From positions 1 through 28,017 of IMG/VR virus record IMGVR_UViG_3300021964_000391: DNA of 28,017 nt; one strand, written 5' to 3'. The DNA comes from a virus. Below, piece after piece: positions 15,381 to 21,227 of this stretch. Made by a program: the position numbers and the translations under genes. Within the stretch, counting starts at the first letter, position 1. The number at the start of each line of letters is the position of its first letter. The notes under the pieces are model-generated. The model worked only from the letters and a program-made list of their open reading frames with translations. It searched no databases and was not told where the DNA came from.

Positions 15381-15386
15381 TTTATT
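15379..15386 (-). promoter_or_regulatory. Late-type promoter octamer AATAAATA for gp13
   Basis: Seven of eight bases match TATAAATA. The predicted start near 15373 is inside the 5' arm of the adjacent hairpin, so late mRNA would begin about GCGGAAAGGA and keep only three bases of that arm. Confidence 0.6.
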
Positions 15387-16565
15387 TTAATGTGCCTTTA
15401 AGATGATGATATGTTCGTTGCCACGACCGTTAAATTTGATGTCCATAGCCTTGATGTCATTGAAGTTCTTACGAGCCGCAGGCTTGCCTACACCTGTTAT
15501 AAGTTTTATTTGCTCTGCTGGTTTACGCAGTGTTTTCATAACAGTTTTAGCAGTGTCGAGGCCAACAATACTACTTCCTTTAACTGTAAACACTTTAGAG
15601 TATTCATCTGCTACAACATGAATCAGTTTACGAGTCTTGGTGTTGTACAACCATGCTTCGCTAGCATCCACAAGTTTAGTTGGACTCTCGCTTTTAAGGT
15701 TAAGTTCTGCAAATTCCTTGCAGAACTTGAATGTTTTAACCAACTGTGCAGGTGTTTTCTTCTTGATTGCTCTCGGCTTGCGAGTTGCTTTCTTCAGCTG
15801 TATATAGTTGTCGCAGTCTGCTACACTCTGCTCTAAGAACTTGATAAAGTTACGCACCTGGATTTTGCCAAGATGGCTATACCCTTCTTTTAATTGATCA
15901 CACTTGCCCTCTTGTACTTCCTGCATTTCTTCCAACATAAACTGCAATGGATTGCGAATGATATCAATAGCTTGTGCAGGTGCTTCATGGATACGAAGTT
16001 GTTCCATTACACTAAACTTTTCGGGGTTTTTGTATTCACCCTCTACAAAGTCGTCGATAACTTGTTCAACATACCCGCCAATGGTTGCGGCCTTGTCACG
16101 CATATAGTCTTGAACACTTCGTTGGGGCTTTTTATCTTCTGCTTTTGCCTCTTCTTCTTTGGCTGGACGAATTTTTCTCAACACAGAATCAATATTGTCT
16201 TTAAGACTTTCACTAACAGGGCGAATATCGCCTACTGTACCTTCAAGGCTTTGCCAATATTCAGGGTGTTCGGGATGTAAGTCTGGCATACCTTTACGCA
16301 AACAAACAGCATAGATGATGCTAGAACTTAATCCGTCTGACCCAACAGTTTTAATATCACGGATTTGATCAGCTTTGTAGCCAATGTCTTTCATCCAAAG
16401 ATATAAGTCTTTAATCAAGTCTGAAATCTTGTAAGTTTCATAATAATAACGCACGGCCATGTTACGGAAGGCATGGAACTCTGCTCCGCTCATATCTAGT
16501 GCGCCTTCAAAACTAGGATCTAGTTGTGCGCCTTTGGGTTTGCGTGTTGCCTTTTTTACCGCCAT
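15387..16565 (-). CDS. Phage protein of unknown function, 392 residues
   Basis: I choose the ATG at 16563-16565 (MAVKKATRKPKG) because AGGAG lies seven bases upstream at 16573-16577 and a predicted transcript start is near 16587; the ATG at 16584-16586 would then lie at or before the mRNA end. Residues about 20-110 are helical (AFRNMAVRYYYETYKISDLI). Residues 130-150 are charged (RPAKEEEAKAEDKKPQ). Residues 160-250 hold helices with FMLEEMQEVQEGKCD. A basic motif KKATRKP occurs twice, at the N-terminus and near residue 260, the second followed by a Lys-rich linker. The C-terminal 110 residues look like a folded alpha/beta domain (AWLYNTKTRKLIHVVADEYS). No known domain is recognised. It is the first gene of the leftward operon leading to gp13. 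Confidence 0.72.
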   Translation of the reverse strand: MAVKKATRKPKGAQLDPSFEGALDMSGAEFHAFRNMAVRYYYETYKISDLIKDLYLWMKDIGYKADQIRDIKTVGSDGLSSSIIYAVCLRKGMPDLHPEHPEYWQSLEGTVGDIRPVSESLKDNIDSVLRKIRPAKEEEAKAEDKKPQRSVQDYMRDKAATIGGYVEQVIDDFVEGEYKNPEKFSVMEQLRIHEAPAQAIDIIRNPLQFMLEEMQEVQEGKCDQLKEGYSHLGKIQVRNFIKFLEQSVADCDNYIQLKKATRKPRAIKKKTPAQLVKTFKFCKEFAELNLKSESPTKLVDASEAWLYNTKTRKLIHVVADEYSKVFTVKGSSIVGLDTAKTVMKTLRKPAEQIKLITGVGKPAARKNFNDIKAMDIKFNGRGNEHIIILKAH

Positions 16566-16593
16566 GTATCTACTCCTGTCATTCAACTTTTAC

Positions 16594-16622
16594 ATAGTAA
16601 TGTAGTTTTTAGTTTAGGTCAA
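16594..16622 (-). promoter_or_regulatory. Sigma70-type promoter for the leftward operon
   Basis: On the minus strand TTGACC (16617-16622) and TACTAT (16594-16599) are 17 bases apart. The predicted start near 16587 lies just before AGGAG and the chosen ATG at 16565. The -10 box matches TATAAT at four positions, so this is weaker than its rightward partner. Confidence 0.5.
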
Positions 16623-16663
16623 CCTAAAATTTTTCTAGCCAAAATGCAAAAAAAGGTTGACCT
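16616..16663. repeat. Inverted pair AGGTCAACCT / AGGTTGACCT over both -35 boxes
   Basis: Two 10-base sites (16616-16625 and 16654-16663) are exact reverse complements separated by 28 bases. Each has the near-palindromic form AGGT-NN-ACCT and covers the TTGACC -35 box of one of the two divergent promoters. A partial third copy, AGGTTAAC, lies just past the rightward -10 box. This could be a repressor or activator operator. Confidence 0.65.
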
Positions 16664-16684
16664 GTAGGCTAGTTGTGCTATTAT
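16657..16684 (+). promoter_or_regulatory. Sigma70-type promoter for the small early genes
   Basis: TTGACC (16657-16662) and TATTAT (16679-16684) are 16 bases apart, each with five of six consensus bases. AT-rich tracts upstream could act as an UP element. The predicted start near 16691 gives a leader of about 29 bases with GGAG. This resembles a host-polymerase early promoter. Confidence 0.7.
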
Positions 16685-16719
16685 ATATGTATAGGTTAAC
16701 AAAACGGAGCTAGAACGTT

Positions 16720-17166
16720 ATGTCAAACACTAAAGCAATTATCCCAACTCGCGAAGAACTTTGTGACTACATTTATTATCGTCACAAGGATGCTTATGGC
16801 GTTAAAGGTCGTTTTTACGACTTCGATGCTATGAGCTATGCGGAGCTTGAAGCAGAGGCGGTCCGTCTCGACGAGGCTGCTATTGAGCAAGAAGCTCATG
16901 AACGCCGCTGTGATGCTGAGGCTATCATAGAGTTCCGTGCAAATATCCGCCGTGTGCGTGACATTTGCGGTTGTGACCGTGATAGCGCAATTCGGTACAT
17001 GCTGGACGAATTCCGTGGCGAGTATGACGCAGGGTACGTTTGTTTTGTACTGCGTCTTCCTTACAGCATGGAGAAGTACATTGAGCCTCGCTTGGCGGAG
17101 CTCAATGACAGTGCTCCTGAAGAGGAGTTTGTTGAAGCGTATGATGACCTGGAGGTGGCGGCATGA
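16720..17166 (+). CDS. Acidic early-type phage protein of unknown function
   Basis: This 148-residue protein is the first gene after a strong sigma70-like promoter (TTGACC, 16 bases, TATTAT), with GGAG ten bases before the ATG. It is acidic and helical, with AELEAEAVRLDEAAIEQEAH and a Cys-containing segment RVRDICGCDRDSAIRYML, followed by a more hydrophobic strand YVCFVLRLP. There is no signal peptide or membrane segment. Codon use (CGT/CGC, GCG, GAG, GTC) and base composition look richer in GC than the AT-rich neighbours. A host-type promoter and small acidic product fit an early host-takeover or DNA-mimic protein, but that is inference. It ends in an ATGA overlap with the next small gene. 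Confidence 0.7.
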   Translation: MSNTKAIIPTREELCDYIYYRHKDAYGVKGRFYDFDAMSYAELEAEAVRLDEAAIEQEAHERRCDAEAIIEFRANIRRVRDICGCDRDSAIRYMLDEFRGEYDAGYVCFVLRLPYSMEKYIEPRLAELNDSAPEEEFVEAYDDLEVAA

Positions 17167-17288
17167 TCCGTTTTTGGTTGGTGGATAAGGACGGTAATGT
17201 TGTATTCAACACCGTCGACAAGCAGGAAGCATATGAGTATCAGAACCGGCGTCGCCCAGACACGGTACTGAAGATGGTGCGTGTATGA
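17163..17288 (+). CDS. Small protein of unknown function, 41 residues
   Basis: The frame opens at an ATG overlapping the preceding stop (ATGA) and reads MIRFWLVDKDGNVVFNTVDK and so on for 41 residues, ending at a TGA that again overlaps the next ATG. GGAGG (17152-17156) lies six bases before the start, inside the preceding gene, as a good ribosome-binding site. The product looks like a small beta-strand/helix fold (strand WLVDKDGNVVF, then a polar helix EAYEYQNRRR). No family is recognised. The coupled start and stop, the good Shine-Dalgarno sequence and the tight fit between two other frames are the reasons to call it real. Confidence 0.62.
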   Translation: MIRFWLVDKDGNVVFNTVDKQEAYEYQNRRRPDTVLKMVRV

Positions 17289-17461
17289 AAGAAGCATTCT
17301 TAGACGCAGTTATGATGCTGTGTTGGTTTCAGTTTGTGCTACTTGTAGCATTTAGATTCTTTCACAACGTTCCGCATCCTGCATTTTTGCTTGCAACAGC
17401 ATGCGCAGGCATTGGATTTGTACTACTGGTACGCAAGGTACGCAAAAGCATTTATGCATAG
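17285..17461 (+). CDS. Small membrane protein with two predicted transmembrane segments
   Basis: The 58-residue frame starts in an ATGA overlap with the 41-residue gene. It has two hydrophobic stretches, AVMMLCWFQFVLLVAFRFF (about residues 8-26) and AFLLATACAGIGFVLLV (about 33-49), joined by a short His/Pro turn (HNVPHP), and ends with a basic tail VRKVRKSIYA. This topology would place both ends on the same side of the inner membrane, most likely the cytoplasm because of the basic tail. Class II holins have two membrane segments and a charged tail, but so do many other small phage membrane proteins, and no endolysin gene is beside it. It lies directly upstream of gp14. Confidence 0.62.
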   Translation: MKEAFLDAVMMLCWFQFVLLVAFRFFHNVPHPAFLLATACAGIGFVLLVRKVRKSIYA

Positions 17462-17472
17462 GTAGACAAAGC

Positions 17473-17480
17473 GGTAAATA
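17473..17480 (+). promoter_or_regulatory. Late-type promoter octamer GGTAAATA for gp14
   Basis: It has the TAAATA core (six of eight bases). The predicted start is A at 17486, so the late mRNA would begin AAAGGATTAGCTG before the ATG and lack five of the seven bases of the hairpin's 5' arm. Confidence 0.5.
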
Positions 17481-17498
17481 CAGCTAAAGGATTAGCTG
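17481..17498 (+). promoter_or_regulatory. Hairpin with Shine-Dalgarno tetraloop before gp14
   Basis: A perfect 7-bp stem, CAGCTAA / TTAGCTG, closes the tetraloop AGGA, which is the ribosome-binding site; the ATG of gp14 begins at the very next base. The layout repeats that found at gp13, with unrelated stem sequence. Confidence 0.72.
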
Positions 17499-18824
17499 AT
17501 GCCGCGTTTGTCACTGTACAGCCCTCAAAGGCGTAACGATTACAAATTTTTAGATAGAACCATTGCCGAAATGTATCAAGTCGGCGGTGTTGACATGTAT
17601 ATTCACAAATATCTTGGACCAATTCCACACGGAGATGATTCAAGCAGTGAAAACAGTGGAACACAAGATGCAACACAACCTGCTTACAGCAGTGAAAATC
17701 CATTGTTTATTGAAGACCTGTTTTTGCTAGAAAACCGTGACAGAGCATACAGCCAAGACATTTACCAAATGCGAGGCGTGTACAACCAGCAAGATATTGA
17801 TTTTGATCTTACACAATTTGGGTTGTTTTTAGCAAACGACACATTGTTTATTACGTTCCACTATAACAACATGATTGACACCATTGGTAGAAAACTTATG
17901 AGTGGTGATGTTTTAGAACTTCCAAACTTACGAGATTTTCATCCATTAGATGCAAGTATACCAAAGGCAATTCCAAAATACTACGTGATTCAAGATGGTG
18001 CGTTTGGCAGTGAAGGATTCAGTCAAACTTGGTTACCTCATCTATGGCGTGTAAAAGCAACTCCTTTAGTAGGTGCTCAAGAATACAATGACATTCTTAA
18101 CAAGCCATTTGCAACGGATAATATATGGGATAATGGTAACTTCTATCCCAAGAATAGCATTGTGCTAGATGGTGCTACTTACTATCAAGCTCTTATTGAC
18201 GTGCCAGTGGGCACTGAAATTACAAATACAACCTACTGGAGTGTGTATACTCCACTTAGCGAGCTAGCAACATTTGGCACAGTTACCAAAGATAGAGAAC
18301 TTAACGATGCAATTATTACACAAGCAGAGTTTGAAGTTCCTGAAAGTGGTTACAACACACAAAAATTCTACATTCAACCAACCAACGAGGATGGCACACC
18401 AGCAGATCCTGCAGGTTATGATGCAAGTCAAACTGACATCACAGTTGATACAACAAATATTGATGTAGATCAACAACCAGTTAGTCCACGAGCAAATGGA
18501 TACACAGTTGGTTACTTAACTGGAGATGGAATAGCACCCAATGGTTTAAATGTTACACCAGGTGTTAGTTTCCCATCAAATCCAGCAGAAGGAGATTTTG
18601 CATTGCGTTTAGACTACTTCCCAAATCGCTTGTTTAGATTCAATGGAGGACGTTGGGTGAAAATTGAAGACGATGTTAGAACTGATCTTACACACGGACC
18701 AGCTGACCAAACACAACGTAGTTTGTTTGTTAATAACACAAACGAAACTGCAACAGAGGATAGAGGCAATATACCTGAACGTCAAGCCTTGAGTAAGTTG
18801 CTTAAACCAGAGGCAGATAATTAA
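17499..18824 (+). CDS. gp14: Neck protein, T4 gp14-like, with extended C-terminus
   Basis: The 441-residue product resembles marine T4-type gp14: RRNDYKFLDRTIAEMYQVGG and VDMYIHKYLGP at the start, IYQMRGVYNQQDIDFDLTQF, then FHYNNMIDTIGRKLMSGDVL followed by ELPNLRDFHPLD, and PKYYVIQDGAFGSEGFSQTW. With gp13 it forms the neck that closes the head and accepts the tail. T4 gp14 has about 256 residues; the extra part here includes an inserted YYQALIDVPVGTEITNTTYW module and a late module near residues 360-388 (NPAEGDFALRLDYFPNRLFR followed by FNGGRWV). The ATG follows directly on a hairpin with AGGA in its loop. The stop overlaps the gp15 start (TAATG), so the two are coupled. Confidence 0.8.
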   Translation: MPRLSLYSPQRRNDYKFLDRTIAEMYQVGGVDMYIHKYLGPIPHGDDSSSENSGTQDATQPAYSSENPLFIEDLFLLENRDRAYSQDIYQMRGVYNQQDIDFDLTQFGLFLANDTLFITFHYNNMIDTIGRKLMSGDVLELPNLRDFHPLDASIPKAIPKYYVIQDGAFGSEGFSQTWLPHLWRVKATPLVGAQEYNDILNKPFATDNIWDNGNFYPKNSIVLDGATYYQALIDVPVGTEITNTTYWSVYTPLSELATFGTVTKDRELNDAIITQAEFEVPESGYNTQKFYIQPTNEDGTPADPAGYDASQTDITVDTTNIDVDQQPVSPRANGYTVGYLTGDGIAPNGLNVTPGVSFPSNPAEGDFALRLDYFPNRLFRFNGGRWVKIEDDVRTDLTHGPADQTQRSLFVNNTNETATEDRGNIPERQALSKLLKPEADN

Positions 18825-20221
18825 TGACTCAACAGTTTTTCTATGATGATCAGATACGAAGATTCTTACTTCAATTTACAAGAGTATTTTCTGGGTTTCA
18901 GGTAGAATATGGTCGTGATGCAGAAGGCACAAAGACACTATATGGTGTGCCTGTACGTTACGGTGACAGTACTCGACAAGCACAAACTGTGTTGCAAAAC
19001 AACAGTGCTAACAGTTTGCCAAGCACACCGTTGATTACATTTTATGTAACACAACTTGAATATGCTCGAGCAAGAATACAAGATCCAACCTTTGTTAATA
19101 AAACCAGTGTTAGACAACGAGTTTGGGATCCTGTAACTGAAAGTTATGAAACAACACAAGGAAATGCATTCACAATCGAGCGTTTAATGCCAGTGCCTTA
19201 TGATTTAGAAGTCACTTGCGACATTTGGACTAGTAACACAAATCAAAAACTTCAACTGCTAGAACAAATTTTGACATTGTTTAATCCTAGTCTTGAACTG
19301 CAAAGCACAGACAACTTTTTAGATTGGACAAGTTTAAGTTACATTGAACTACGTCGTACAAATTGGTCGTCAAGAACAATCCCAATGGGTACAGACGATT
19401 CTATTGACATAGCAACACTGGTTTTCAGAATGCCAATTTGGATATCACCTCCTGCAAAAGTTAAGAAACTTGGCGTGGTACAAAAAATTGTTGCTAGTGT
19501 GTTTGATGCTCAAGGCGACTATAACAATGCGATATACGACAACGATCTTCTACTAGGTACAAGACAAAAATTTACTCCATTTGATTACAACGTTTTGTTG
19601 CTAGGTAACCAACTTCAGGTGCTTAAACCATCTGCTGTTGTACCTGGACTTGACGGTGTTGATGTACCTACACAACCATCAAGCAACTTGCTGTGGCACA
19701 CTGTTATTGATTCATATGGTGAATTACGCAATGGTATTAGTCAGATTAGGTTAACTAATCAGTTTGATGACTCTGAAATTATAGGCACCGTGGCATACCA
19801 TCCAAGCGATGATAGATTTTTGCTGTTTACTGTAGACGCAGATACTATCCCAACAAATACACTTGGTGCAATTACTGCTATTGTAGACCCATTGAGAAAA
19901 GGGCCTGGTGCTGGATTACCAGCGGCTGCTTCCGGACAAAGATATTTGTTTATTGAAGCAACCGGTACAGTTGATGATGGAAATGCTGAAGCATGGCGAG
20001 GTGTAGATGGACCAACAGGAACTCCATTGGTTGCAAAAGCAAATGATATTGTAGAATATGATGGGCAACGGTGGAATGTTGTTTTTGATAGTAGTAATCT
20101 AAGTGACACACAGTATGTTACAAACACAACCACTGGTTTACAGTATCGTTGGTCTGGAGGCGAGTGGTTAAAGAGCATTGATGGTGTATATGTTGGCGGT
20201 GAATGGAGTTTTGTTCCATGA
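18824..20221 (+). CDS. gp15: Tail sheath terminator/stabiliser, T4 gp15-like, with C-terminal extension
   Basis: The N-terminal 225 residues match the gp15 pattern: FFYDDQIRRFLLQFTRVFSG, VPVRYGDSTRQAQTVLQNNS, MPVPYDLEVTCDIWTSNTNQ, KLQLLEQILTLFNPSLELQ and LVFRMPIWISPPAKVKKLGV. In T4 a gp15 hexamer caps tube and sheath and joins the tail to the neck. T4 gp15 has 272 residues; here about 190 more follow, ending in Trp/Gly hairpin modules (VEYDGQRWNVVFD, and TTTGLQYRWSGGEW near residues 427-447) like those in gp14 and the sheath. These would decorate the neck surface. The gene overlaps gp14 by one base and the Nudix gene by four (ATGA). Confidence 0.82.
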   Translation: MTQQFFYDDQIRRFLLQFTRVFSGFQVEYGRDAEGTKTLYGVPVRYGDSTRQAQTVLQNNSANSLPSTPLITFYVTQLEYARARIQDPTFVNKTSVRQRVWDPVTESYETTQGNAFTIERLMPVPYDLEVTCDIWTSNTNQKLQLLEQILTLFNPSLELQSTDNFLDWTSLSYIELRRTNWSSRTIPMGTDDSIDIATLVFRMPIWISPPAKVKKLGVVQKIVASVFDAQGDYNNAIYDNDLLLGTRQKFTPFDYNVLLLGNQLQVLKPSAVVPGLDGVDVPTQPSSNLLWHTVIDSYGELRNGISQIRLTNQFDDSEIIGTVAYHPSDDRFLLFTVDADTIPTNTLGAITAIVDPLRKGPGAGLPAAASGQRYLFIEATGTVDDGNAEAWRGVDGPTGTPLVAKANDIVEYDGQRWNVVFDSSNLSDTQYVTNTTTGLQYRWSGGEWLKSIDGVYVGGEWSFVP

Positions 20222-20634
20222 TCGACGCTGTAGGAGTTTGGTTTTACAGCGTTAAAACAGATAGATATCTTTACCTACTTCGTAACGATAAAAAGAATCC
20301 AAATACATGGGGATTAGCCGGCGGCAAATCTGAATCATCAGAAACATTGTATGATACCATACACAGAGAATGCAACGAAGAGCTTGGCTACTTTCCTGAA
20401 TATATAAAACTCGTACCTATAGAAAAATACACAAGTCCTGATAACAAATTCTGTTATCATACATTTTTTTGTGTAGTTGCAGATGAATTCACGCCAAATT
20501 TAAATGAAGAACATGACGGTTATTGCTGGATCAAAAGTGGCATATGGCCAAAGCCTTTACACCCTGGACTTTATAGCACAGTAAAATTTGATGAAGTAAT
20601 GAATAAAATACAGACAGTTCAGAACAATATCTAA
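20218..20634 (+). CDS. Nudix hydrolase
   Basis: The start is set at the ATG that overlaps the gp15 stop (ATGA), giving 138 residues; an in-frame ATG 15 bases upstream lies inside gp15. A perfect Nudix box is present: G-x5-E-x7-R-E-C-x-E-E-x-G-Y, from GKSESSET through RECNEELGY, where the two Glu pairs bind Mg2+. The fold continues with YHTFFCVVADEF and HDGYCWIKSG. Such enzymes split nucleoside diphosphates linked to another group X (for example oxidised dNTPs, ADP-ribose, NAD-type or capped RNA ends). T4 NudE is a known phage member, but the substrate here cannot be read from sequence. Placement behind neck genes is unusual. Its stop overlaps the convergent oxygenase-like gene. Confidence 0.9.
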   Translation: MIDAVGVWFYSVKTDRYLYLLRNDKKNPNTWGLAGGKSESSETLYDTIHRECNEELGYFPEYIKLVPIEKYTSPDNKFCYHTFFCVVADEFTPNLNEEHDGYCWIKSGIWPKPLHPGLYSTVKFDEVMNKIQTVQNNI

Positions 20635-21227
20635 TCAGCAGCATCAAAGAAGAACATGTGCCATAGTCTTGCGTTTTCAGCATTGTATCCAAAGTAACCT
20701 TGAGCCGCGTGTATTTGCCCGCCATCAAAAAGCACTAGTCTGTTGAACACATTTGCGTACACATCCATTTGTTCATAAGGTGTTCCATCTATAAAACAAT
20801 TTTGATCGAATGCATCCATTATATTAGGATCGCTTTTGTGATATACTTTGCTTTTCTTATGACGATATGTTCCTGTCCCGCACTCAGGAGGAGCATCGGG
20901 TGATAGATAAATCATACCAGCCCATCGCTGTAGGTCATTGTGCCAAACCAGTGGATCGCCGGCTTTGTTCCACTGAAATCTACCATTCATACCATACTCT
21001 TCCCATTTTATAATTGGCGATCCAAGTATTTCTTGGAAGGCTTCTTTGATTCCAGGAAACAAAAACTGCTCAGTGGTGCGTCTGCCGATGTAGTATTCGT
21101 TTTCTACAAACTCCTGCTGTAGTGCATACTCACGTACAGCCATGGGATCATAATAAAAGTTGTCCACAACAATAGCACGTTTGTTTTTCTTTTCGTAGTT
21201 TGGTGCAAAACGTAGGCTTTGTATCAT
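20631..21227 (-). CDS. 2OG-Fe(II) oxygenase-like protein (DUF6445 type)
   Basis: The 198-residue protein has the iron-binding triad of 2-oxoglutarate/Fe(II) oxygenases: H96 and D98 in VWHNDLQRWAGMIYLSP (H-x-D) and H173 in FDGGQIHAAQGYFG, with R187 in NARLWHMFFF placed to hold 2-oxoglutarate. The layout (short N-terminal region, ...YDPMAVREYA..., HNDLQRWAGMIYL, late DGGQIHA) fits the DUF6445 group of small oxygenase-like proteins often found in marine phages. Such enzymes hydroxylate proteins, nucleic acids or small molecules; the substrate is unknown. It starts in an ATGA overlap with the methyltransferase-radical SAM gene, so it belongs to the fibre cassette and may act on the same target. 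Confidence 0.8.
   Translation of the reverse strand: MIQSLRFAPNYEKKNKRAIVVDNFYYDPMAVREYALQQEFVENEYYIGRRTTEQFLFPGIKEAFQEILGSPIIKWEEYGMNGRFQWNKAGDPLVWHNDLQRWAGMIYLSPDAPPECGTGTYRHKKSKVYHKSDPNIMDAFDQNCFIDGTPYEQMDVYANVFNRLVLFDGGQIHAAQGYFGYNAENARLWHMFFFDAAD

Noticed and set aside
15354-15388. Plus-strand rho-independent terminator
   Set aside because: The stem is followed by ATTTATTTT on the plus strand, which looks terminator-like, but no plus-strand gene lies upstream to end there. Placement of the loop and ATG on the minus strand explains it better.
16584-16586. ATG at 16586 as start of the 392-residue protein
   Set aside because: AGGAG lies between it and the ATG at 16565 with ideal spacing for the latter, and the predicted transcript start falls at about 16587.
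16720-17166. UBA-like or helix-turn-helix domain in the acidic early protein
   Set aside because: RDICGCDRDSAIRYMLDEF loosely resembles such a helix pair, but the resemblance is too short to support a domain call.
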